Positions 12,348-23,733 of a DNA stretch of 64,000 nucleotides are shown here, piece by piece. Below the pieces are notes generated by a model, which was not told where the DNA came from, ran no database searches, and worked only from the letters and a program-made list of their open reading frames with translations. Numbering within the stretch: position 1 is the first letter of the stretch; the number at the start of each line of letters is the position of its first letter. A program made the translations under genes and the position numbers. The DNA comes from Dillenia suffruticosa (Eukaryota > Streptophyta > Magnoliopsida > Dilleniales > Dilleniaceae), in assembly GCA_033439265.1 (NCBI GenBank), contig JAVTVX010000026.1, forward strand, positions 11,347,001-11,411,000. Reading direction: 5' to 3'.

Positions 12348-14634
12348 CACTCGTCATAAAAGAGCATGACAAACATTATCGCTTAAACGTCAACACCCTA
12401 AATTCGATTAGATTGATGGACCATCAACTACCAGCCACTGAGTGACAAAGTTGTACCTAAACAAAAAGTTGGGAGGTAGAAACGTCAAACACCCAGGGTG
12501 ACTCGAGAACGCTATAGCCCAAAAATATCCCAGGGTATCGACCTCGGCCGGACCACCTTCAACCTCACCACTCACTCTTTCACCAAGATCACCGACATGT
12601 TAGACCGTGATTTTCACTGTCAAACCCGTTTATGCCATCGAGAGAGGAGAGGAGGGAAGCGAAACTCTCGGTACAAGTTAGTAAATGGGCACTAGAATTA
12701 AGTTTTACTTTATTTTTTTAATTAACCACGTGTTTTCACGGGAGCAGGAGATAGATGAAGCGAAAGGAAAAAATGGGAAAAAGAGGAAAATCGAGATAAA
12801 ATTAAAAATCACATTTGATAATCAAAAATATGATGAGAAAAGGAGGAAAAATGATAGTAAAATAAAAAATGAGAGAAAGAGAGAGGATATATTAAAAAAT
12901 ATATAAATTTACTGTATTATTCTTTTTAAATTTTTTTTATCAAAATAAATTGTATAAAAATAAATTTAATATTTATAATTTTAAAATAGAATCTCTACCC
13001 TCCAAAACTCAAGAATTGAAAAATTGGATTTGAAAGATTTTGTAGAAACCCTTCAAAACTTTCAGCTTCAAGAATAAATTCTTTAAAAATTCTCCGTTTT
13101 CTTTCCTTTTCCATCAAAACCCGCAATCTAAATGCACCATAAAACATTTAAGGACAAATCGGTTACCAGGTGTTCTCCTAGGTGGATTAGATATGCGTAC
13201 CACTTAAGCAACAGTTTCCTTGATTCAATCCTCTTGGGACCGATATGCTATAATGTCAAGTGCCCCAATCCTGCCAACAGCAAATATGGGCGAAGTGGTT
13301 CCCTTGGACGAGTGCAGGGCCTGCCGACTGAGATGCTATAACTGGCTGGACCAAGAACGGGATTAACCATACATGGTCCTTTGAGTGTCTGGTGGCATTA
13401 ATATCTCCATTTTGATCACACTATTTTCTTAGGAAATGCATGACCTATTCACAATGCCCTCTAAATACGTTTCACTCCAAAAAGTACCTCTTTCAGTTGA
13501 TTATAGAGGAATACGAATAGGCAAAATGTCGCCCCACCAAGTCCAAACTCTTTGCAGGCAAAATGGGCTCCACCAAAAACCTAGAATTCTGCATATTTGA
13601 ACAAAAATAGTTCGAATATGGTTTGTATTTAATTCAAGAGAAATGTCAAATACTATTGATTCACAATTCTACCAAAAAAAAAAAAAATGATTCGCAATAG
13701 TTTACTCCTCGTCCTCTTTTTGTAGAGTAGGGATTGTATTATTTTTATTGATTTGTTGGGTATATTCTTATCCCACTAATTGGAAAGGAGAGAATTTGCA
13801 AAAATCTTAATTAGATCATTGGATCTTAATCATTAACAAAAGAGTATATCTTCTGTCTTCTGATGACAATACGATCTTTCACTAATTATTATATATTAAA
13901 ATACTACTTTCAAACCATCTATGACATACATATAAACATACATATATAGTTGTTCCAAAATATTGACTACAGTCCCCAAAAAAAGAAATAAAAAACCTAT
14001 TTTAATTATGTTACTATAACATGATAATAAATTGCTAAATCTCCCCTTCAACCGGGAGCGTGCATGGTCATGATCCCCAACTCGCAGACACATGGACAGA
14101 AATGATCATCTGATGAAGTTTTTATTGTTTAAAACCCTCCCTGTTACTCGTCATATTTGAAAATTATATTTTGAACGATTTGATTTGTTGATTTTTTTCA
14201 AAAAAGAATGATTTTTTTTTGTTCTTTTAATATCCCATATTCAAAGTGAAGGTTTTTTGTAGGGAAAAGGTCCCATGACTTTTATTCTGGCATTAAAAGA
14301 TTTTCCGTATAAACGTTGTTCTCTTTATTATGTTGATTTATTTGATCGATTGATTGCTTTGTTAGTGTAATTTTAAGCGGACAAAAAGGAAAAATATTTA
14401 GCCATGACGTATTGCCCCTGATTTGGAGACGAGTATAGCCATGCGCAGCGAATCGAAGGGAATTAGCACGGACTTTGATTAGGCAATGGGTGACAACATG
14501 GTTTGGGCATTTAGAAAATTGCATTAATTAGGGTTACGTTTTTTGTTCTTAGTATGTATTATTTCATAATGCAAATTTCTTCTCTCTTCCTCCGTAGGAT
14601 TTTTGCATTTGGGTTTTTCACGTAATTCTTGTTT

Positions 14635-15529
14635 CCATTTCTATGTTGTTTGCCGTGTGTTCTTTGATTGCTCATTCTCTTGCTTTCATTTTTGTTCTTG
14701 TGCTTCTCTAGCGAACCATTTCACAAGATAGAATTCAAATATCCGGACAAAATAATCCGAATATGGTTTGTATTTTATTATTTAAAGAGATTACTAATAC
14801 CAATTGTCTTCCATTTTTTTAAATAAAAAAGAAAATATATAGTTCGCTTTATTAAAAATTTAATGGGCTCATTTTGATTGATCAGTGAGTTTAAAACTAT
14901 ACAACAAAGTGATATTTTTTTTTCCCATATAAGTCTTAGAGAAACCAATCACTAAAGATTTTAAACCGCTCTATTATAGCTGGTGCATATACCATGTTAG
15001 TGCGCGACGACTCGATGTACGTATCTTTTATTTTTATTATATCGATTAGTATCCAAAATTATGTTTTGATTAATTTAATTCAGAATTTATATTGACTTAT
15101 TTAAAAAAGTTATTCTTCTAACATAATTTTATCTCTATTCAAATTATAACTCAAACTCAAAAATTTAATTAAAAAATTTAATATTATATTTCACTAAATG
15201 AAATAATAGTTAACCTATTTATATATCCATAACTTCGTTTATTGAGTTTGTGGGCTTTTCCGATGGACCGACTCTCCAACCAAGAATTTGGAAAACTTCT
15301 TTCCTTTTCATGTCATTTCCAACAGATTTTCCCCTTATTAATCTCTCTCTGACAAGTATTTAAAAAGGATAAATACATCTAGACATATGTATATGTATAT
15401 ACGTATATATTCTTTGTAAAGATTTGGGTACAAGTCTTCACGGAGATATTGCTCTTGTAAGGAGTTTGTGATCAGCATAAAAAAAAAGTTTGTGAGGGAA
15501 TTTTTTTTTTTTTTTTTGTTGGGTGAAGA
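14635..15529. other. AT-rich intergenic spacer
   Basis: No coding frame, RNA gene or structured repeat was found here. A possible worn SINE-like copy may lie at about 15030-15110 (cgattagtatcc...taattcagaat), but it has no readable target repeat. Confidence 0.5.
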
Positions 15530-15542
15530 GGATTTACTTCTA

Positions 15543-15654
15543 CTTTTTTTTTGTATTATAACTTGATCACCATCAAATATCTAAAAATTTATTCCGATTA
15601 ATCTGAATCAACTACTGTAAGATCCACTTTACGAGACACGTTACCCAACATTGT
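15543..15654 (-). mobile_element. SINE-like insert, 13-bp direct repeats
   Basis: A 112-bp insert with a leading T-run and family motifs ACTTGATCACCATCAAATAT and GATTAATCTGAATC. Direct repeats GGATTTACTTCTA lie at 15530-15542 and 15655-15667. It sits in the sequence that flanks the GDSL gene downstream and is duplicated at 33.95 kb. Confidence 0.75.
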
Positions 15655-16440
15655 GGATTTACTTCTATGGCGGCGCCTTTCTTCCGAGTTATATTTGGGT
15701 GATATGCCAGCCAATTGGTCTCCTTAAGTTGTTGGGCCTTTTGGGCCTCTTCGTTGTAACTGGATGGGGCCTATTCGTTGTAACTGGATGGGCACCTCAC
15801 AAGGCCGACATCAAAGGAAATAAAAACAAATGAAAAGCATGCTTTATTGTTAGTAAAAACTTGAAGCATGTGATTTAGAAAAATATACCTGAATTTCTGT
15901 TTTAGATAAGAATAAGAATTTCAGTTTCTCTGCAATACATTCTAATGGTCACAATTCCTTCTCTCAACTCGGTGATCCGGGATTCAAATATTATGTAACA
16001 AAAAAAAAGTGAACTACTAAATTCATTGATCTCATGCCACAATGTAGAAATCAATTGCATTAAGCGAATCCTACATCTGTGTTCAAATTAAGTATAATTT
16101 TCTATCAACAGATAATCAGTTTAGTAAATGAGGGCATTAATTTTTTTAACTAAATTTTAGGTTCAAAATTGAAGAATGAAAAAAATTACGTTAAGAGAGT
16201 TGTTTCTCTAAAATGAGCCCGATAAATGTTCGAATCAAATTAATCATAATATTACACTGGATATCACTTAGTATAGCGTAAAAGGATACAATTTTCTAAG
16301 ATTAAACTTCTTATTAATGGGTATCTCCCATATTTTTAGCTGGTTTTTGAAATTTAAAAAAAGTAGAACTGCACTTTAGTTGAGACATGTTTTAAAGGGT
16401 ATTAAGAAACGATGAAGTTTGGAATGAAGGATGAGAATTG
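15655..16440. repeat. 3' flank of GDSL gene, duplicated at 33945-34470
   Basis: Shared blocks with the second locus include ttatatttgggtgat, ccagccaattggtctc, gttgggccttttgggcctct, cacaaggccgacatcaaa and agattaaacttctta. The second locus has no GDSL exons, so only the flank was copied, or the gene was later lost there. Confidence 0.8.
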
Positions 16441-16454
16441 ATATGTACACTACA

Positions 16455-18812
16455 TTACACAACCTCAAAATTATAATCTTGGAGGAAAATAGAGCAAAGT
16501 AGAAGAATCAAACAGTGAGCTAAGTAAGTAGGCCTAGGTCTTGGATCAGCTCTCGCATAGGTAAATGCAATGCTGGAGCGGCTGCATACAGCTTTCTCAT
16601 CGCAATATTTTTTGGCAAGATAACTATGGGCTGGTTCAGTTAGATGCAAAGCATCCCAGAACATATACCTCGTCGTGTCCTCACAGAATTGTCCATTCGG
16701 AGCGCATAATAATGTTCCATTTCTCACCTCGCAGCATGGGTCCACATCATTATCTTTTTCAGCTGCACAGAATAAGAAAAAAACCAAAAGCTCATGTGGG
16801 GTTGTTAAAAGAGGACCGGTCCTATGCTATAAATTTGTTAAAATTACCGGACTCAGAAAAGAATTAATCTTTTTCATCATAAAAATATTAGGAAAATACT
16901 TTTTATATATAGAAAAGGCAAAAAAAGAAAAGAAAAGAAAAGAAAATGGCATTATGAAAAAATAATGCAAAGATCGAAAGAAACGCGATACGTACGCATC
17001 TCATTATTAGATTGGATGAGTTCATTGATCATTAAGTAGGTTTGGACAATGTAAAAGAAGGAGTCGGGCAAGTCATCGGACAATTCATCTGCCATAGATT
17101 GTAACTCGGTATTGAATGTTGTTATTTGTTGTATGATTTCATCGGCCGTAGAATTCATCACTGAGTGCACCGGATATTTATCCAACGGACCAATTTGGAA
17201 CAGCAAAAATTTTCTTGCACCCCATGTGTACAAATCCTGTATTTTCGCGATATCAAATCATACAAAATTACAACAATAACAACAACAAACTGAGTTTTAA
17301 TATTAAAATTTGAGTTAATCATTTAAGAGACAAATATAAAGATAATTAAAAAAGAAAAATAAATAAATATAAAGATAAATAAATAAAAAAATAAATAAAA
17401 ATCAAAGATAAATAAATAAATAAATATATATATATATATATAAAATATGATAGTTTAACTTGTGTGGATTCTTTTATATTATTCATTTCTATCCAATATT
17501 ATTTTCTCGTTAAAACCCTTAACTATAATATCTTTACGAATAACTTATTTCTAATTTTTAAGTGGTCTACCTCTACGTTTTACTAAATCTCTTATATATA
17601 AGTTCTCGATTCTCCTAATTGGTATATCTGTAGGTCTTTTTTGAGATTTTCTACCAAAATTTTTATCTGATTTAGTCAACCCATGCTCAAATCTATACCG
17701 GCATATGAAAATTTTGGCAGAAAAGTTTAATACAAGTGCTACAAAATTTTAGTACCTCCAAGTGCTTTCTGAAAAGTTGTATGAGGGCATCGGCGAAGTC
17801 AAAGGTAGAATTTGGGTGGATGTTGTATAGATGTGGTCGAATGGTGCTTTCTATATAGTCATTGGTGCCAACAGCAATAACAAATGTTGCCTTCATCAAA
17901 CAATGAACGATTTGCCCCGAAATATTTTGCGGAGTATTTAAATAACAATCTTTTAGGGCATCTCTGAACATGATTATTTGCTGGTCCAAACCAAATGTCC
18001 TCCCCTGCACCCAAAAGAAAAAATTATAAATTCCAAAAAAAAAAAAAATTAAAAGAAACTTGAAATCCTTGCCTGAAATAGATTCACATTTCAAGACATG
18101 TTTTGCAAGAAAAAAGAAAGAGCTGAATTCGGAAACTGTATACCCCATTAGTTTCAAGAGAAAGTCTTAAAGTTGGGCAGAAATTTTATAAATTGAATTT
18201 AAAATTTGGTGCAATAATAATAATAACAATAATAAAAATGCCTGTAATATGAGGAGTTGTGTCTTACATATGCTTTTCCTGTTTGTGGCAGTATACCGGC
18301 AGACCCATAAGCAAAATTGTAACCTCCGCCGGGAAACACACGTGCAATATCAAAATCTCCGAGGACGCCAGTTTTGTTTAAATCCATAGCTTCAACTGCG
18401 GTCATCTTACGACCAACAATATTCAAATATAAAGATAGTTTTGTTTCACCTAATAATAATTTTTATTTTCTGAAAAATGTTTTTTCTATTTCCATTGCTA
18501 GAAAATTACAGTCTTTCAATAGGCAAAGAGAATGTTTATTTTCTCACCTAGGTAATCCGTGAATGTATACCCGTTTGTGAATCTGGAGACATTTAGGTTA
18601 CCATGGGTTATGCCATAAGGTGCATAATCGGCTCGGAATGTTGTCACTTTTCCATCGTAGCCTCTGCTAATTGTGGAGTCTCCAAAGATGAATAGAGGGT
18701 TCTTGTCACACCCAATTCCTCCATATTGTGATTTTGAAAGGAAGAAAAGTTGAAGGAAAACAATCAAGCAACAGAGGCGGGAGGACTTGAAGATGACGAT
18801 GATCTTGTCCAT
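16455..18812 (-). CDS. GDSL-motif esterase/lipase, 5 exons
   Basis: Predicted secreted plant GDSL-family (SGNH) hydrolase of ester or lipid substrates; the substrate is unknown. Exons: 18812-18548, 18395-18268, 18004-17756, 17236-16996 and 16762-16455. All introns are GT-AG and the phases agree, giving 396 aa. Residues 1-29 form a hydrophobic signal peptide (CLIVFLQLFFLSKS). Block I is PLFIFGDSTISRG with the nucleophile Ser. Block II is NFAYGSAGI. Block III is AVGTNDYI. Block V is MFWDALHLTEPAHSY with the catalytic Asp and His, preceded by the usual Cys-rich DPCCEVRNGTLLCAPNG. The five-exon structure is typical. Oddities: block I lacks the usual DxGN after GDS, and the protein ends in a non-standard hydrophobic tail (AHCLILLLCSIFLQ). 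Intron 3 holds a LINE relic. All frames are open, so it is probably functional. Confidence 0.92.
17262..17645 (-). mobile_element. LINE (RTE-like) 3' fragment in GDSL intron 3
   Basis: The same TTG-type tail (CAACAATAACAACAACAAAC on plus) and adjacent sequence as the 1610-2470 relic, followed by RT C-terminal codons (minus: PTDIPIRRIENLYIRDLVKR). It is truncated 5' and interrupted by a (TAAA)n/(TA)n stretch at about 17380-17443. It is in sense with the host gene. Confidence 0.8.
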
Positions 18813-19216
18813 GTTTTGCTAAAGATTCAAGATGTCTCAATCAATTTTTCTTTTTTCTTTTTTTTTTTGTCATTTTGAAATTAAAATTATGCATTTTGAT
18901 TTCAAAACTGAAAAGAAAGTGTTGTTGGTTTTGCATTGTTGCTTGATCTGTCGAATATGGGAACAATGAACTGAAGTAGTTTCGTACAGCGCAGTGACTT
19001 CCTTTTCCCTGCCAACATGGCCTATTTTGGGGACAGGGACAAATATCTAAAAGTATCATTTTTCTATATAATATGGGTGACCCTTTTTCACGGGCAATTC
19101 CTCTCTTTTAATATTTTCCTCTGCTAATTTTGTCTTTTCTTTGTCTTTGGCCAAAATTCAGCATGTATGCACAGAGGCTCAAGCCAGGAATGTGAGGGAA
19201 AGTGACGGGTAGGTCT

Positions 19217-19429
19217 TGTTGAAAAAGTAAATTTGAATTAATTAAAATAAATAATATATATTTAGTAGTCTAAATTAATAAGTTATCATTGATAGTTTCA
19301 AAGTGTTATAAGTTTTAATGGGTTTTAATTACAAAATATTGTATTTCTATAAATAATGTTCAACTTGAATGAATAAAAGTGTGAGAAATATTTTACATTT
19401 GAAGAGTTACCCATCTATTTTTACCAACA
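19217..19429 (+). repeat. copia 5' LTR
   Basis: Starts TGTTGAAAAAG and ends ACCAACA, four bases before the primer-binding site. It matches 23505-23733 along its length (aaataatatatat, cttgaatgaataaaag). Confidence 0.88.
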
Positions 19430-19432
19430 TTA

Positions 19433-19445
19433 TGGTATCAGAGCC
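19433..19445 (+). other. copia primer-binding site (tRNA-iMet)
   Basis: TGGTATCAGAGCC, the standard plant copia minus-strand priming site, directly inside the 5' LTR. Confidence 0.9.
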
Positions 19446-19482
19446 TTTCTAAAAAAAAAAAAAAAATCAGAACCCTCATCTT

Positions 19483-19651
19483 TTTTTTTTTTTTTTTTTT
19501 GGTACCATGGCTTGGTCACCAACCCAGTATCCGGAGTTTTGTCCCGAATAATCTGGGTTGACCGCTTGCAGGGCCCACTTACTAAGGAAAACTATGACGA
19601 CTAACGTTTGATGGCTCAGTTCTCGAACCAACTGAGCCATCAGACGTTAGT
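19483..19651 (-). mobile_element. SINE-like insert with tRNA-like head, 14-bp direct repeats
   Basis: A 169-bp insert in the copia leader between AGAACCCTCATCTT (19469-19482) and AGAACTCTCATCTT (19652-19665). Read on the minus strand, it starts with an A-box-like TGGCTCAGTTGG inside a 22-bp near-perfect hairpin (arms 19600-19621 and 19630-19651, one mismatch, 8-nt loop). It then has the family body (GGGACAAAACTCCGGATACT) and ends in a long A-tail. This is the longest and most informative member of the family. Confidence 0.8.
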
Positions 19652-19674
19652 AGAACTCTCATCTTGAAACAAGA

Positions 19675-20620
19675 TGAATGGAATGTTTTCTTTCCAATTT
19701 CCAAAACTTACTAAGGAAAACTATGACAACTAGTGCATCAAAATGAAAGTTTTACTTGGGTCTCAAGATGTATGAGACATTATTGAGAAGGGCTGTGATT
19801 AGCCCGAGAATGAGAGAGCAATGCTAACTGCAGAAAGAGACGTTTTGCAAAAGGCTAAAAAGAAAGACTAGCAAGCTCTTACTTTTACCCATATGTGCTT
19901 GGATGAGAGTATGTTTGAAAAGGTTTCATTTGCAACAAGTGCAAAGGATGCATGAGAGATTCTTCAAAATTCCTTTAAAGGGAAAGACAAAGTCATTAAA
20001 GTGCGTCTGCAAATCACAAGAGGTGAGGATGAAAATCTGAAAATGAAAGATTCTGAATCTGTTGAAAAATATTGTAATAGAGTTTTGGCAATTGTTAATC
20101 AACTAAGAAGATATAGAGAAAGGATGGATGGTGTTTGTGTGATTGAAAAAATTCTTTGTTCGTTGATTCCAAAATTTGATTATATTGTGACCGCAATCAA
20201 AGAGTCACATGATTTGGAGAAAATGTCAATTGATCAACTTTTGAGTTTTTTACAAGTCCATGAAAAAAGATTGAAGAAAAGAGAAAGCCTGTCGTCCAAG
20301 TATTGCACGCCAAATTAAATATAAATGAAAAGAAGGATACATAATAATAATTTGCTGGATGATGTAGTAGAGGCCGAAGCCAAGGAAGATTGAATGGAAG
20401 AGGTCGAGGCTGGACTTGAGGAGGATGTGGAAGAGGCAGAGGAGGTAGAAATTTTACTAATAATGAGGAATCAGATATTCTGCAACAAAAATCAAGAGGA
20501 CGCGGTAGAGGTGGCTGGTTTCAAAGAGGTTGTGGTTGAGCATCTAGTATACAGTGTCACAATCGTCAAGGATGGAATTATTTTGCTACATATTATAAAA
20601 TGCATTTCAACAAAAATGAG
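19675..20620 (+). pseudogene. copia gag, broken
   Basis: Starts at ATG 19675 (MNGMFSFQFPKLTKENYDN). Gag motifs follow: KMKVLLGSQDV, FKGKDKVIKVRLQ and KDSESVEKYCNRVLAIVNQL, interrupted by stops (a TGG-to-stop pattern is frequent). The longest open piece is 20001-20318. The region after it (20394-20620) is a glycine/arginine/glutamate-rich linker read through frameshifts. Confidence 0.8.
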
Positions 20621-20689
20621 AAGGTAAATTTTGTTGAAACCAAGGAAGATGAAGAGTCCACCTGACTATGGATTTGTAACAAAAATGAA

Positions 20690-21972
20690 GAAAAATATCT
20701 GGAATCTTGGTATCTTGACTTTGGAGCTAGTAATCATATGACAGGTAACAAAGATTTGTTTTGTAGTCTTGATAAATATGTTAAAAGTAGCATTTCTTTG
20801 GTCGATAAAACTACTGTTTCTGTCATGAGCAAAGAAGATATTCTTATACGATTGAAAAATGGAGATTACCAATTTATCTCTCATGCTTATTATGTTCCAG
20901 TATTAAAAACAAATATTTTGAGTACTGAATAGCTTTTGACAAAGGGAAATGAGATAATGATGAGTCAGAATGGGCTCATTATGAAAGATGAAAAAGGAAT
21001 ACTGATTGCAAAAATGCCATTATCAAAGAACAACATGTTTAAACTAAAGATCAACATTGATATTCCCAAGTATTTAAATGCTACTGCAGGTGATTCATAA
21101 TGGCTATGGCATCTTAGGATAGGTCACTTAAATTTTGACGGATTGGAGCTACTGTCCAAGAAAAAGTTGGTGTATGGTTTACCTCCCATAAACCATCTCA
21201 ATCAAATATGTGAATGTTATATGTACGGTAAGCAAACTAGGAGGAGTTTTCCAAAGGAGTCTTTCTCTCAAACCCTACAACCACTTAATTTGATATATGC
21301 TGATATATATGGGCCTTTCAACAAAAGTTCATATGGGAAGAGTATATATTTTTTATTGTTCGTTGATAACTATACTCGCAAAACTTGTGTTATCTTTTGA
21401 AGGAAAAATTTGAAGCATTTGAACCTTTCAAAAATTTCAAAGCTCAAGTTGAGAATGAAAGAAGTTGCTTAATTAGAGCCATTCGAATAGATCGAGGAGG
21501 AGAGTTCATATCAAAAAAGTTTAATCAATTTTGTAATTATGTTGGTATCCGATACTTATTGACTGTTCCAAGGTCACCTCAACAGAATGACATGGTGGAA
21601 CGAAAAAACAAAATCATCTTTAACATGGCTCGTAGTATGCTGAAAAGCAAGAGGATGCCAAAAGAGTTTTGGGCTGAGACAGTTGCATGTGCAGTCTATT
21701 TAATAAATAGAAGTCTTACAATGAAATTGAAGCAAATGACTCCACAAGAAGCATGGAGTGGGAAAAAGTCAAATATTTCATACTTAAAAGTGTTCAGTAG
21801 TATTGGTTATGTTCATGTTCCTGATGAGACAAGAAACAAATTGGACGATAAAAGTGAAAAGTTTGTAATCATAGGATACACAAAACATTCTAAGAGTTAT
21901 AAATTTTATAATCCTCAGAATAGAAAAATTATCGTTAGCAGAGATGTAGAATTTGATGAAAATAGCTTTTGA
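20690..21972 (+). pseudogene. copia protease, GAG-pre-integrase and integrase, broken
   Basis: The protease remnant is WYLDFGASNHMTGNK; the usual DSGAS is DFGAS, so the active-site Ser-Gly context is altered. A GAG-pre-integrase segment follows (HLRIGHLNFDGLELLSKK). The integrase core keeps IRIDRGGEFISKKF and QNDMVERKNKIIF, with its second Asp and Glu visible, and ends in the C-terminal KFVIIGYTKHSKSYKFYNP. There is a frameshift near 21400. Confidence 0.85.
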
Positions 21973-22264
21973 GAATGAAATATATCTGAAGATGAAAATT
22001 ATAAGTTTCTTTCTTTATTTGATAATTATGTTTCTACATATTAGTTTCCAGACCAAGTTGTTGCTACTACTACATCACAAACTTCTCCGCGTGCACCTTA
22101 AACAAATCAAGCTGCTACTATTACACCGCAAACTCCTCTACGTGCATCTCAATCAAATCAAGCAGATTTTTCCCCTCAAAGCTCATTTGAGAGGTCTCTT
22201 TGTATGCAAAGTTATCTATACAGAAATAGAAGAAATCAATAATTCCACTCTCTTTTGTTTATTT

Positions 22265-23500
22265 GCAGAAATAGAGCCAATAAGTTTTGAAGAAGCAGTT
22301 CAAGAGGAAAGATGGAGATTAACTGTGGATGAGGAGATAAAAGCCATCGAAAGGAATGATATTTGGCGGTTGTCAACATTCCCAATAGGAAAACAATTTG
22401 TTGTAGTAAATTGGATTTACAAAATGAAAAAAAATGTTAAAGGAGAAGTGGAAAAACGTAAACCTCAGCTTATTGCAAAGGGATTCACCCAAAAAGTCAA
22501 AATTGAATATGTGAAGAATTTGCACCAGTAGCTCGCTTAAAAACTATTTGGCTAATTATTTCCTTGGCTGCTCAACAAAATTGAATGATTTTTCAAATGG
22601 ATGTAAAATTTGTTTTCTTGAATGGCACGTTAGAAGAAAAAGTTATTGTGCAGCAATCATTGGGTTACGTTATTAATGATCAAGAAGAGGTGCTAAGGTT
22701 GAAAAAGGTTTTATACGGCCTCAAACAAGCTCCAAGAGTTTGGTATACGTGCATTGATGAATATTTTTTAAAAAATGGTTTTTTAAGTACTCTTATAAAC
22801 ATGATTTATATGTGAAGAAGTCACAAGATGAAGAGATTATGTATGTGTGTCTATATGTTGATGACTTGATTTTCAAATGTAGTAATTTGATAATGGTTGA
22901 AGAATTCAAAAGGAAAATGTTTGAAGATTTTAAGATGAATGATTTGAGATTTATGTCTTATTATCTTGGAATTGAGGTAAGGCAAAGTAAAGAATAAATT
23001 TTTCTCTTTCAGAGAACTTATACGAAACAATCTTGAAAAAGTTCAAAATGGATAAAATCAATTTAGTTACTGTACCTGTAGAGTATGGAATCAAGTTCTC
23101 AAAGTTTGACGATACCGAAAAGGTAAATTCAATGATATTTAGAAGATTAGTTAGATGGTTACGGTTTTTGACTTGTACAAAATTGGATATTTGTATGATG
23201 TTGGTGTCATTAGTCAATACATGAATGCTCCAACTGTGACTCACATGAAGGCAGCCAAGAGGATTTTTTGATATATTAAAGGAACATTAAAAAAGTATAA
23301 GTGGTTTTGTTTTCTTTATATATTTGACCTCTGAGGCTTGAGTAGTTGCGGCAACTTTCTGTGTTTGTCATCTCATTTGGATGTGAAGCCTTCTAAAGGT
23401 TCTAATATTTGAACAAAATGATGCTATTGATATTTTTATTGATAACAAATTAATAATAATCTTGGGGGAAAAAATCCAGTTTTTTATGATAGAAGCAAAC
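22265..23500 (+). pseudogene. copia reverse transcriptase and truncated RNase H, broken
   Basis: Motifs: SFEEAVQEERWRLTVDEEI, VNWIYKMKKNVKGEVEKRKP, MDVKFVFLNGTLEEKV, LKKVLYGLKQAPRVW and the catalytic LYVDDLIF at about 22852. Stops and frameshifts separate the segments. RNase H is reduced to fragments and is cut by the 3' LTR. Confidence 0.85.
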
Positions 23501-23504
23501 ATAT

Positions 23505-23733
23505 TGATTAGAAAAGTAAACTTGTATTAATTAGAATAAATAATATATATCTAATAATCTAAATTAATAAGTTGTGAATATCAAAAGTCACTCTAATAAT
23601 TCCAAAGTGCTATAATTTCCGATGGATTTTAATTATAAAGTATTATACTTTTACAAATGATGTTTAACTTGAATGAATAAAAGATGTGATAAATATTTTG
23701 TATTCGAAGAGTTTCTCCTCTATTTTCCACCGA
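23505..23733 (+). repeat. copia 3' LTR
   Basis: Starts TGATTAGAAAAGTAAAC and ends CCACCGA, matching the 5' LTR apart from a short insertion (gtgaatatcaaaagtcac). Confidence 0.85.

Larger units (their letters stand above)
10377..14634. repeat. long direct duplication, copy B (partner 5590-8720)
   Basis: Second copy of the 3.1-kb sequence, enlarged by a 1.34-kb LTR element (11008-12347) and a ~55-bp insert near 10801 flanked by repeated 'aaatgtacaatttg'. It ends near 14634, where cacgtaattcttgtttcc diverges from copy A at about 8720. No intact gene was seen in it. Confidence 0.85.
19217..23733 (+). mobile_element. Ty1/copia LTR retrotransposon, degenerate, both LTRs present
   Basis: 5' LTR 19217-19429 (TGTTG...CCAACA), a perfect tRNA-iMet primer-binding site TGGTATCAGAGCC at 19433-19445, then gag, protease, integrase, RT and part of RNase H in that order, which is diagnostic of copia. 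The 3' LTR is 23505-23733. The internal region stops inside RNase H (NPVFYDRSKHI) and runs straight into the 3' LTR, so the RNase H end and polypurine tract are lost. Multiple stops break the polyprotein. Flanks resemble a degenerate TSD (taggtct/tagattt). The paralogous unoccupied site is at about 49260-49280. A SINE-like insert lies in the leader at 19483-19651. Confidence 0.9.
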
